In this document: in pieces, positions 14,915 to 23,535 of the stretch
Position numbering within the stretch: position 1 is the stretch's first letter
How the letters are laid out: each line of letters begins with the position of its first letter
Source of the DNA: JADKFD01 sp050250665
GTDB taxonomy: Bacteria > Pseudomonadota > Gammaproteobacteria > Xanthomonadales > SZUA-5
NCBI GenBank assembly: GCA_050250665.1
Contig: JBFWOF010000044.1
Span: 1 to 54,654 of the forward strand
Direction of reading: 5' to 3'
Length of the DNA: 54,654 bases
The notes under the pieces: model-generated
Database searches by the model: none
What the model saw: the letters and a program-made list of their open reading frames with translations, nothing else
What the model was told of the DNA's origin: nothing
Translations under genes and position numbers: made by a program

Positions 14915-17900
14915 ATGGCATGCAAGCATCGCTATTCCCGCGCTCTCCCGGCTATCGCTCTGGGCCTGACGCTGATCGGCAGCCTCGCCGAAGCGGCCGT
15001 TGATTTCGGTGATCTGCACTGGCGATCGATAGGACCTCATCGCGGTGGCCGGGTACTGGCGGTGGCCGGTGTGCCCGGGCAGCCGCAGCATTTCTACTTC
15101 GGCTCGGTCAACGGTGGCGTCTGGGAAACGCGCGATGCCGGCCGCACCTGGCAGCCGATCTTCGACGATCAACCGATCGGCTCGATCGGCGCCATCGCCG
15201 TTGCCGACAGTGATCCGAAGGTGCTCTACGTGGGCACCGGCGAAGCCGACATGCGCTCGGACATCGCCCAGGGCGACGGCGTCTATCGCTCCGGCGATGG
15301 CGGCAAGAGCTGGGCGCATGTGGGCCTCAAGGACAGTCAGCAGATCGGCAAGATCCTGATCGACCCGGAAGACCCCGACACGGTCTACGTGGCCGCGCTC
15401 GGACATCCCTACGGGCCCAACGAAGAACGCGGCGTGTTCCGCTCGCGCGATGGCGGCCAGCATTGGCAGCGGGTGCTGGGGGAAGGCAGCGATACCGGCG
15501 CCATCGATCTGGCTTTCGAGCCGGGCAATTCCAGGGTGATCTATGCGGCGATGTGGCAGACCCGGCGCACGCCCTGGAATGTCTATCCACCCGCAAACGG
15601 TCCCGGGTCGGGCCTGTACAAGTCCAGCGATGGCGGCCAGAGCTGGCAGCAGATTCTGGGCAACGGCTTTCCGGACAAGGTCGGCCGGATCGGCATCGGC
15701 CTTTCCGCCAGTGCTCCGCAGCGGGTGTACGCCATCGTCGACGGCGACCAGGGCGGCTTGTATCGCTCCGACGATGCCGGTGCGCGCTGGCGCCTGAGCA
15801 GTGCCGACATCCGTCTGTGGCAGCGCGGCTGGTACTTCGGACGCGTCACCATCGACCCGGCCAATGCCGACATCGTTTACGTACTGAACACCATCGTGCT
15901 GCGCTCAGACGATGGCGGCGCCAGTTTTGCCGCGAATCAGGGCGACAACACCGGCGACGATTTCCACGAGATGTGGATCGACCCCAAGGACTCGAATCGA
16001 CAGATTCTGGGCGTGGATCAGGGCGCCATTGTCAGCTTGAACGGTGGCGCCAGCTGGAGCAGCTGGCACAACCAGCCCACTGCGCAGATGTATCACGTCA
16101 GCACCGATCAGAGCTTTCCCTACCGTGTCTACGGCGCCCAGCAGGACTCTGGCGCCGTCGGCCTGCCGAGTTCGGCCATCGGCAACGCGCGCATCTCCAT
16201 GCAGCAGTTCAAGGAGATCACCGCCGGCGGTGAGAGCGGCATGATCGCGCCCGATCCCAGCGATCCCAGCATCATCTATGGCGGCAATGTCGACCGCCTC
16301 GATCTGAAGACCGAACAAAGCCGCAACATCGATCCCACACTGGGTCAGCCGGCCGAGCTGTACCGGCGCACCTGGACCCTGCCGCTGGCCTTCAACCGGG
16401 CCAATCCCAAGGTGCTGTACTGGGCCAACCAGCAATTGTTCCGCACCGACGACGGCGGCGAGCACTGGACCGTCATCAGTCGCGATCTGACCCGCGAAGA
16501 TCCAGGGGTGCCGCCGAATCTCGACGAAGTCAGCGCCGCCAACCACCTAGGCACCGGTCCGCGCCGTGGCGTGATCTATTCGATTGCCTCATCGCCGCTG
16601 GACGCCAGATTGCTTTGGGTGGGTACCGACGACGGCCTGATCTGGCGTTCGGACGACGAAGGCCGCTTCTGGTTCCCGGTGACGCCCAACGGCGTTGGCC
16701 CCTGGGCGAAAATTGCCGGTCTGGAAGCCTCGGCCTTCAACAGCGACCACGCCTACGCAGCGGTTGACCGTCATCGCATCGAAGATCGCCGCCCCTACAT
16801 CTACCGCACCCGCGATCGCGGCCTGACCTGGACGCTGATCGTGGACGGCATCCGCGATGGCGATTTCGTCAACGCAGTGCGCGCCGACCCGGTGCGACCG
16901 GGCCTGCTGTATGCGGCCACCGAACTCGGGGTCTACATCTCCTTCGATGACGGCGACCACTGGCACAGCCTGCAGATGAATCTGCCGCGCACCTCGGTAC
17001 GGGATCTGGTGGTGCACGATCGCGATCTGGTCATCGCCACTCACGGCCGCGGCTTCTGGATACTTGACGATGTGTCGGCGCTGCGGCAGCTGATCGATCC
17101 GGCCGACCTGGCCCAGACCCGGCTGTACGCGCCTGCCACCAGTGTGCGCTTGCGCCCGGCCGGATTCACCGGCACGCCACTGCCACGGGACGAGCCCACC
17201 TCGGAGAATCCGCCCTTTGGCGCCTACCTCGATTACAGCCTGGCAGCGACCCCGAAAGAGCCAGTCCGGCTGTCGATCCACGACGCCGCCGGCAAACTCG
17301 TCCGCACCTGGTCCAGCAGCGACAAGGCGCCCGGCTACGACGCCATGAGCGCCGGATTCGCCGCCGAATGGGCTGAGCAGGTGCACACGCTCAAGGCCAC
17401 GCCCGGTCTGCATCGCTTTGTCTGGTCCTGGCGTTACCCGGCACTCGGAGCCGCGGGCGATGCCTACGCCAACGGTGTACTGGCGCCGCCGGGCGAGTAC
17501 CGCGTGGTGCTCAGTGTCGATGGCCAGGATCATGTACAGACCCTCACCGTGGTGCCGGATCCACGCATCGATCTGCCGCCTGAGGCCTATCGGGCGCAGT
17601 TCGAGTTTGCCCGCGAGATTGAAGCCGCCCAGCTGCGCCTGGGCTCGGCGCAGGCTCAGGCCAGCGCCCTGCATCAGGCGCTGAAATCGGCGAGGGCTTC
17701 GGCCGGTGCCGAGCTGCAAGACACCCTGGGAGCCTACGACGCCCGCGTGCTGGAGCTTGCCGGCATCAACGAAGCCCCCAATCCGAAGAACGCCTGGGCC
17801 ATGCCGCCCAGAAGCACCCACAGCTTCAGTTTTCTGGCTCAGGCGCTGGGCAAGCTGGCCCATGCGATCGACTCCGCCGACGCCGCACCTAGCCCGGATG

Positions 17901-18073
17901 CGCGTCAGGGTCTGGCCACGCTGACGCCGATGCTCGAGCAATCGCTGAGCGACTGGAAGAAGCTCAGCACCGTGGAACTGGCTGCCGTCAATGCCCAGCT
18001 CCGGCGTGCCGGCAAGGCCAGACTCACCGTAGAAAGGCCCGGCGAATCTGGGAAAACCAGACAGAGCCATTGA
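14915..18073 (+). CDS. Secreted sortilin/VPS10-like Asp-box repeat protein
   Basis: 1052 residues. ATG 14915 is chosen because AGGGACAG precedes it and a signal peptide begins there (LPAIALGLTLIGSLAEA); the open frame upstream runs through direct repeats. The chain holds about ten Asp-box/BNR turns of the form SxDGGxxW: RDAGRTWQ, RSGDGGKSWA, RSRDGGQHWQ, KSSDGGQSWQ, RSDDAGARWR, RSDDGGASF, RTDDGGEHWT, RSDDEGRFW, RTRDRGLTWT. These make a large beta-propeller like the sortilin N-terminal domain. Residues from about 700 on are a second part with a beta-sandwich (RLYAPATSVRLRP) and a helical end. Often annotated as glycosyl hydrolase, but catalytic residues of sialidases are not evident, so an enzymatic role is unproven. 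Confidence 0.88.
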   Translation: MACKHRYSRALPAIALGLTLIGSLAEAAVDFGDLHWRSIGPHRGGRVLAVAGVPGQPQHFYFGSVNGGVWETRDAGRTWQPIFDDQPIGSIGAIAVADSDPKVLYVGTGEADMRSDIAQGDGVYRSGDGGKSWAHVGLKDSQQIGKILIDPEDPDTVYVAALGHPYGPNEERGVFRSRDGGQHWQRVLGEGSDTGAIDLAFEPGNSRVIYAAMWQTRRTPWNVYPPANGPGSGLYKSSDGGQSWQQILGNGFPDKVGRIGIGLSASAPQRVYAIVDGDQGGLYRSDDAGARWRLSSADIRLWQRGWYFGRVTIDPANADIVYVLNTIVLRSDDGGASFAANQGDNTGDDFHEMWIDPKDSNRQILGVDQGAIVSLNGGASWSSWHNQPTAQMYHVSTDQSFPYRVYGAQQDSGAVGLPSSAIGNARISMQQFKEITAGGESGMIAPDPSDPSIIYGGNVDRLDLKTEQSRNIDPTLGQPAELYRRTWTLPLAFNRANPKVLYWANQQLFRTDDGGEHWTVISRDLTREDPGVPPNLDEVSAANHLGTGPRRGVIYSIASSPLDARLLWVGTDDGLIWRSDDEGRFWFPVTPNGVGPWAKIAGLEASAFNSDHAYAAVDRHRIEDRRPYIYRTRDRGLTWTLIVDGIRDGDFVNAVRADPVRPGLLYAATELGVYISFDDGDHWHSLQMNLPRTSVRDLVVHDRDLVIATHGRGFWILDDVSALRQLIDPADLAQTRLYAPATSVRLRPAGFTGTPLPRDEPTSENPPFGAYLDYSLAATPKEPVRLSIHDAAGKLVRTWSSSDKAPGYDAMSAGFAAEWAEQVHTLKATPGLHRFVWSWRYPALGAAGDAYANGVLAPPGEYRVVLSVDGQDHVQTLTVVPDPRIDLPPEAYRAQFEFAREIEAAQLRLGSAQAQASALHQALKSARASAGAELQDTLGAYDARVLELAGINEAPNPKNAWAMPPRSTHSFSFLAQALGKLAHAIDSADAAPSPDARQGLATLTPMLEQSLSDWKKLSTVELAAVNAQLRRAGKARLTVERPGESGKTRQSH

Positions 18074-18091
18074 GGGACCGACATGCCTTCC

Positions 18092-18111
18092 GGAGCCGCT
18101 CAGGCGGCTCC
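18092..18111 (+). terminator. Hairpin after the Asp-box protein gene
   Basis: GGAGCCGC-TCAG-GCGGCTCC forms a perfect 8-bp stem with a four-base loop, 18 bases after the stop at 18073. There is no T-run, so termination strength is uncertain. Confidence 0.5.
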
Positions 18112-18121
18112 GCTGACGCAG

Positions 18122-18173
18122 CGTCATTGCGAGCCACCTGTTCCCCCGAATCAATTCCGGGGTCGCAATGACG
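18122..18173. repeat. CGTCATTGCGAG-type palindromic repeat
   Basis: CGTCATTGCGAGCCACCTG and GGGGTCGCAATGACG face each other over 52 bases. A longer member of the same family, with the usual GAAGCAATCC core, lies at 35909-36005. Such elements are dispersed in many proteobacterial genomes. Confidence 0.8.
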
Positions 18174-18197
18174 CCGAGGGTTCATCCCTCGGGGAAC

Positions 18198-18947
18198 TCA
18201 GACCTGACCCATGCCACCATCCACCGCGTATTCGGCGCCGGTGATGAAGGAGGCATCGTCCGAGAGCAGGAAGGCGGCAACAGCGGCGACTTCGCTGGCC
18301 TTGCCGAAGCGTCCCAGCGGGACCTGCGCCACCACCTGCGAGCCGAATTCGGAGATCGCTTCAGGGGCCATGCCGTTGCGCTCGAAGAATGCGGTTTCAA
18401 TCGGGCCCGGGCTCACGGCATTGACCCTGATCTGGCGCGGCGCCAATTCCGCGGCCAGCACCTTGGTCAAGGTGCGCAAGGCACCCTTGGTGGCCGCATA
18501 GATCGCGCTGCCGGGCATGCCCATGTCATCGACGATCGAGGTTGTGAACAACAGATTGCTCCCCGCACCCAGCAGTGGACTCAAGGCCCGCGCCTGCAAC
18601 AGCGGACCGCGCACATTGACCGCAAAATGTTCGTCGAAATCGGCTGCCTCGGCGGCATCGAAAGGTGCGAATCGACCGAATCCGGCATTGAAATAAATGC
18701 CATCGAGCTTCTCGGTATGGGTCCGCACCGCCGCCACCAGGGCCGCACTGGAAGTTGCATCACCGGCATCATTCTGCAGATAGACCACGTTCTCACCGAG
18801 CACGCCTCGGGCCTTGTCCAGCGAGGCCTGACGCGAGCCGGTCACGATCACCCGGGCACCTTCGCCGATCAGGCGCTGGGCTGTCGCCAGCCCGATTCCG
18901 CTGGTGCCGCCGGTGATCAATATCCAGCGATTGGTAAAACGATTCAT
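18198..18947 (-). CDS. SDR-family oxidoreductase
   Basis: 249 residues; ATG 18947 has AGGAG at ideal spacing. It is a classical short-chain dehydrogenase: cofactor motif TGGTSGIG near residue 12, YFNAGFG in place of NNAG, catalytic Ser in FTTSIVDDMG and the Y-x3-K pair in AIYAATKGALRTL, then VNAVSPGPIETAFF. The reaction is NAD(P)-dependent oxidation or reduction of an alcohol or ketone; the substrate is unknown. A LysR-type regulator gene starts divergently 84 bases away, a layout in which the regulator usually controls the dehydrogenase, but here the regulator is frameshifted. Confidence 0.9.
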   Translation of the reverse strand: MNRFTNRWILITGGTSGIGLATAQRLIGEGARVIVTGSRQASLDKARGVLGENVVYLQNDAGDATSSAALVAAVRTHTEKLDGIYFNAGFGRFAPFDAAEAADFDEHFAVNVRGPLLQARALSPLLGAGSNLLFTTSIVDDMGMPGSAIYAATKGALRTLTKVLAAELAPRQIRVNAVSPGPIETAFFERNGMAPEAISEFGSQVVAQVPLGRFGKASEVAAVAAFLLSDDASFITGAEYAVDGGMGQV

Positions 18948-19031
18948 GCTGTTCTCCTGATTCTTGCGGGGCCGCTTGCCCCGGGTCAGGAGACAGCTTA
19001 GGCTGTTCAAAAATGTTCAGGAATTCTCGAA

Positions 19032-20056
19032 TTGCGCAAGTCATCATTGCATGAACGCACAGGCACACTGAGCTGGGATGATCTGCGCACGGTGCTGGCC
19101 GTGGCCCGGGCGCAGAGCCTGAGCGGCGCTGCGCGGGCGCTGGGTGTGGGTCATTCGACGGTGTTCAGACGCGTCAACGACATCGAGGTGCGCTTGGGCA
19201 CGCGGCTTTTCGAGCGGGTGCGCGAGGGCTACATCCCGAACGCGCAGGGCGAAGTCATGGCCGAGGCCGCGGCGCAGATGGAGCTGGCGGCAATCGAAGC
19301 CGAGCGTCAGGTCGTGGGCGCCGATGCCCGACTGCAGGGCGTCATCCGCGTGGCCAGCAGCGAACTGCTCTCGGCCGGACTGCTGACGCGGGTACTCGGC
19401 GTCTTTCTGGGCGAGCACCCGGACATCGATGTCGAACTGCTGGTGGCCAATCGTCACGCCGATCTCAGCCGTCGCGAAGCCGATCTGGCCTTGCGGCCAC
19501 TCCGCAACCACCACCGGAACTGGTCGGTCGCGAGCTGACCCGGGTCGACTACGCCGTCTATGCCTGCCGCGGCGCCTACGCCGGTTGTTCCGAACTGCCG
19601 GCACTGGCGGGGGAGCGCTGGGTCGGCCTGGACGAGAGCCTGTCCCACCTGCAGATATCGCAATGGATGCGACAGACCTATCCCGGAGTTCGACTGGCCT
19701 TGCGCAGCGACTCGCTGGCGGCGTTGATCAAGGCAGTCGCGGCCGGCATCGGCATTGCCGTGCTGCCCCGCTTTGCCGCGGCCCAGGATGACGGCGTCGA
19801 ACAGATCAGCGCGCCTTTGAAGGACGTGCAGATGCCGGTCTGGCTGCTCAGCCATCCCGACAGCCGGGGCAATGCCAGAGTCCGCGCGCTGAGCCAGTTC
19901 CTGGTTCAGCAAATCCCGCGGGAACTCGGCAGGATCGTCAGCACCGGCGCCTGCCGTGAGCGCTTGTGCGAGGCGCTCCTGCCAGAATCGGTCGCGCGCG
20001 CTACACACGCCCGGCCAGTGCCAAACAGGAAGGGAATCGTCCGGAAGGACCGCTAG
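19032..20056 (+). pseudogene. LysR-family regulator broken by a one-base frameshift
   Basis: The first part (to the stop at 19538) has the LysR winged helix: LSWDDLRTVLAVARAQSLSG, GVGHSTVFRRVNDIEVRLGTRLFERV. The frame then reads LALRPLRNHH and stops. In the +2 frame the expected continuation is intact: PQPPPELVGRELTRVDYAVY, then the rest of the effector domain to 20056 (SDSLAALIKAVAAGIGIAVL). Adding one base after 19499, within CGGCCACTCC, restores LALRPTPQPPPELVG, a typical LysR sequence. So a single-base deletion explains the break; it may be a true mutation or a sequencing error. The start has no ATG; TTG 19032 or 19047 would serve. It is divergent from the SDR gene. Confidence 0.85.
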
Positions 20057-20086
20057 ACTCGCCGCCACGGACAACGGGAACGCAAA

Positions 20087-23000
20087 ATGGAATTGGTCAT
20101 TCTGGTGGTCGGCGCGGTGCTGGGTGTGCTGTGGGCGCGACTGACGGCAATGCAGCAGCCTTCGACGCCAGCGCAGCCGGTCGCGGATGCGGCAGACAGC
20201 CAAGCGCAATCCCCGGAAGAGAATTCCCCAGAGCCGGAGCAGGCCGGGCCAGCGGAGACCGAGACCTCGCCAGTGCCCGCAGACCCGCGGGCCCGCGTGC
20301 AGGAACTGGCCAAGGATCTGGAGGACAAATGCGAAGAGGCCGATCGCGGTGCCGACCTCTTGCCTGACCCGCGCTTCATCGAACTCACCGAACTGCTGAC
20401 GCAGCCGCCGTTCACCGCTGAGGAACGCAGCCAGTGGATCAGCTCACAGACCACGGCGCTGAGCTGCGCCTCACTGGCGGCGATGGCCAGGCTGCGCGAT
20501 CCCGGTCATGAGGGCGTGGCCCGGACCACGCCGCGCATGGGCTATATGGCGCTGCACTTTGCTTTCGCCTATCTGGCTGAAGTGGCCGACCCGGAAGCCG
20601 CGGGCCTGCTGCTGCTGCGCAGCCGCGAATGGTGGACCGAAAATCCTGGCACCCGTGCCGCCCTCATCGGCTGGCTGAATCGACAGCAGCAGCTGCAGGT
20701 GCAGCCGGTCTTGCCGGCGACCGCCGACGGCGATTGGGAACTGGACGAGCGCCGCAACGTGCTGCGTCTGATCAGCCATCCCGTGATCGACGATTTCCTG
20801 CGCATGCTCGAACGTGAAGATGCCGCGCGCCGTGGCCAGATCGAGCTGGCGCGGGTGGGAAGAACACTGGCCGCCACCGATCCGCTGCCGGTGGCCGAGA
20901 TCGCCCGCACCGAGGCCAGCATCACCGCACTGATCGAAGTACTGGCGCGCGAGAACCGTCCCAGCGGGGTGCTGGTTGGCGCCAGCGGTGCCGGCAAGAC
21001 CACGCTGGCCCATGGCGCGCTGCGGCGCCTGATCGAGCAAGGCTGGCGGGTGATCGAGGCGACCCCGGCGCAGCTGATGGCCGGGCAGAAGTACATCGGC
21101 GAGATCGAGCAGCGCATCGAGAATCTTGCCCTCGGTCTGTCGGGCCAACGCACGATCTGGTTCGTGCCTGACTGCCATTCGCTGCTGGAGACCGGCAGCT
21201 GGTCCGGCAATCCACGCGGCTTGCTCGATCTGTTGCTGCCACATCTGGAGCGCGGCTCGCTGCAATTGCTGGGCGAGAGTACGCCGGCGGCCTGGGCAAG
21301 GGTGTTGACGCAGCGGCCACGGGTTGAAGCCCTGATCCAGACCATCAGGGTCGATCCGCTCGACGATGCCGACGCCCTGGCCCTGGCCCAGGACTGGGGC
21401 GAGCGCTGGGCTGCCCAGCTGGGCACGCCGGTGCTGAGCCCGGCCATGGCCACCGAGGCCCGCGAACTGGCGCGCCAGCAGTTCCCCGACCGCGCCGAAC
21501 CCGGCCGCACGCTGGAGCTGCTCAAGGAAGCGCTGGCGGCGGCCCTGCGCGCAGATCCGCCGACGCTGCCGCTGGATCGCGATCAGCTGCTGGCGGCCCT
21601 GGCCCGCAGCAGCGGCCTGCCGATCGAAATCCTGGACGTCGGCCGCCCACTGGATGTGGCCAAGGTCCGCGCCGACTTCAGCGCGGCCGTGATCGGTCAG
21701 AACGAGGCGGTCGATTGTCTGGTCGATCGCATCAGCATGCTCAAGGCCGGCTTGACCGATACACGCCGGCCCATCGGTGTGTTCCTGTTTGCCGGCCCCA
21801 CCGGCACCGGCAAGACCGAACTGGCCAAGACCCTGGCGCGCTATCTGTTCGGCGCCAGCGAGCGCCTGTTGCGCATCGACATGAGCGAATACCAGTCCGA
21901 TGACGCCTACTGGCGGCTGATCGATGACGGCGGCCAGGGTCGCTCACAGTCCTTGACCACACGCATTCGCCAGAACCCGTTCTCGGTGGTGTTGCTGGAC
22001 GAATTCGAGAAAGCGCACCCACGAGTCTGGGATCTGTTCCTGCAGGTGTTCGATGACGGGCGCCTGACCGACCGCAGCGGCAACACCGCCGACTTCCGGC
22101 ACAGCATCATCGTGCTCACCTCGAATCTGGGATCCACCATCAGCAAGGGCGGCGGCATCGGCTTCATCGCTGATCGCGGCGGTTTCAATCGCGAACTGGT
22201 GGAACGCGCCATCGGTCAGACCTTCAGACCGGAGTTCATCAATCGCCTCGATCGCGTGGTGATCTTCAATCCGCTGACCCGGGCGCTGATGCGCGACATC
22301 CTGCAGAAGGAGTTGCTGACGGTGCTTGGCCGGCGCGGCTTCCGCAGCCGCGACTGGGCCGTGGAATGGGAGCCATCGGCAATCGAATTCCTGCTCGACA
22401 AGGGCTTTACGCCTGACCTCGGGGCGCGCCCGCTGCGACGCGCCATCGACCAGTATCTGCTGTCGCCGCTGGCGCGAACCATGGTCGAGCATCGGGTGCC
22501 GGCCGGCGAGCAGTTCCTGTTCGTCCACGGCGATGGCGACGCCCTGCGCGTGCGCTTTGTCGATCCCGATGCTGCCGACAGCGGCGCGGTTGCCACAGGC
22601 GCCGGTACCAGCGGTGATCTGCGTGCCATTGCCCTCGATCCTCGGGCCGACGCACAGGCCTTGAGTCGGCTGCAAAGCGAACTGGACCAAGCCGACCGTC
22701 TCCTGCTGGCCCCGCAATGGCAAGCCCTGAAGGAGAGCGCCGCGCAGGCGATGCAAGCCAGGGACTTCTGGTATCGCGACGAGCGCCAGGAGGTGCTGGA
22801 CCGCCTGGAACGCGTTGATCGCATCGAAGCTGGCCTGCGCTCGGCACGCTCGCTGCTGGCGCGGCTGGAGCGCGGTGGCGGCAGGACCTCGGGCGAGCTG
22901 CTGCGGCGACTGGCCCTGCTGGTGCTGGGATTGCAGGCCGCCATCGACGCCGTTCGGCAGCAACAACCCGAGGACGCGCGACTGGAAATTCGCCCGGCCG

Positions 23001-23407
23001 AGCCGCGCAGCGAAGCCTGTCTGACCTGGCGCGATCGACTGCTGAACATGTATGCGCTGTGGGCCAAGGCGCGCGGTCTGCGGGTGAGTCCGGCGCCCGG
23101 CGAAGATGGCACGGTGTGCCTGTTGATCAGCGGCTACGCCGCATTCCAGCGACTGCAGCCAGAGAACGGCCTGCATGTGCTGGATGTGCGCGGCGATCAG
23201 GATGATCTGCGCTGCAGCGCGCGTGTGCGCGTCAGCAGCGATCCCCCTCTGGCCACCGCATCCGACCAGGATTCCGACAGCCGCGTCTGCCGCCGCTATG
23301 AGGACGGGCCGGCGCCGCTGGTTCGCGATCACGTCCGCGGCTGGCGCAGTGGCCGTCTGGACCGAGTGCTCTGCGGCGACTTCGACTTGATCGGCGACGA
23401 GCGCTGA
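20087..23407 (+). CDS. Membrane-anchored Clp-type AAA+ unfoldase with a C-terminal RF2-like domain
   Basis: 1106 residues. Residues 1-22 (MELVILVVGAVLGVLWARLT) are a membrane anchor, then an acidic Pro-rich linker; no Clp N-domain is seen. D1: Walker A GASGAGKTT (298-306) and pore loop GQKYIG (333-338), but Walker B reads PD (361-362) in place of DE and the ERRF arginine finger is missing, so D1 is probably hydrolysis-poor. D2: Walker A GPTGTGKTE (570-578), pore loop DAYWRLID (606-613), Walker B LLDEFEKAH, sensor TSN, FRPEFINRLD and GARPLRR are complete. IGF (691-693) lies where ClpA/ClpC carry the ClpP-docking loop. Residues about 865-1106 resemble RF2: FWYRDERQEVLDRLERVDRI, LEIRPAEPRSEACLTWRDRL, LNMYALWAKARGLRV, and the end RRYEDGPAPLVRDHVRGWRS. 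The SPF and GGQ motifs are absent. Likely an unfoldase acting at the membrane on ribosome-linked substrates; this role is inference. Confidence 0.85.
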   Translation: MELVILVVGAVLGVLWARLTAMQQPSTPAQPVADAADSQAQSPEENSPEPEQAGPAETETSPVPADPRARVQELAKDLEDKCEEADRGADLLPDPRFIELTELLTQPPFTAEERSQWISSQTTALSCASLAAMARLRDPGHEGVARTTPRMGYMALHFAFAYLAEVADPEAAGLLLLRSREWWTENPGTRAALIGWLNRQQQLQVQPVLPATADGDWELDERRNVLRLISHPVIDDFLRMLEREDAARRGQIELARVGRTLAATDPLPVAEIARTEASITALIEVLARENRPSGVLVGASGAGKTTLAHGALRRLIEQGWRVIEATPAQLMAGQKYIGEIEQRIENLALGLSGQRTIWFVPDCHSLLETGSWSGNPRGLLDLLLPHLERGSLQLLGESTPAAWARVLTQRPRVEALIQTIRVDPLDDADALALAQDWGERWAAQLGTPVLSPAMATEARELARQQFPDRAEPGRTLELLKEALAAALRADPPTLPLDRDQLLAALARSSGLPIEILDVGRPLDVAKVRADFSAAVIGQNEAVDCLVDRISMLKAGLTDTRRPIGVFLFAGPTGTGKTELAKTLARYLFGASERLLRIDMSEYQSDDAYWRLIDDGGQGRSQSLTTRIRQNPFSVVLLDEFEKAHPRVWDLFLQVFDDGRLTDRSGNTADFRHSIIVLTSNLGSTISKGGGIGFIADRGGFNRELVERAIGQTFRPEFINRLDRVVIFNPLTRALMRDILQKELLTVLGRRGFRSRDWAVEWEPSAIEFLLDKGFTPDLGARPLRRAIDQYLLSPLARTMVEHRVPAGEQFLFVHGDGDALRVRFVDPDAADSGAVATGAGTSGDLRAIALDPRADAQALSRLQSELDQADRLLLAPQWQALKESAAQAMQARDFWYRDERQEVLDRLERVDRIEAGLRSARSLLARLERGGGRTSGELLRRLALLVLGLQAAIDAVRQQQPEDARLEIRPAEPRSEACLTWRDRLLNMYALWAKARGLRVSPAPGEDGTVCLLISGYAAFQRLQPENGLHVLDVRGDQDDLRCSARVRVSSDPPLATASDQDSDSRVCRRYEDGPAPLVRDHVRGWRSGRLDRVLCGDFDLIGDER

Positions 23408-23535
23408 GTTCAGCCTGCGCAGCGGCGCAGGCAGCATCCTGGCGGCAAACATTCACTTTCTTGTCATTGCCGTGCGCGACGCGCCCGGCCATGCTAACGG
23501 CCGTCGTGGCACCCTGTCGTTTCCGGAGCGCTTTC

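Noticed and set aside
20087..23407. Plain ClpB disaggregase
   Set aside because: There is no Clp N-domain or recognisable middle coiled-coil, an IGF loop is present, and a C-terminal RF2-like part is attached; it is not an ordinary ClpB.
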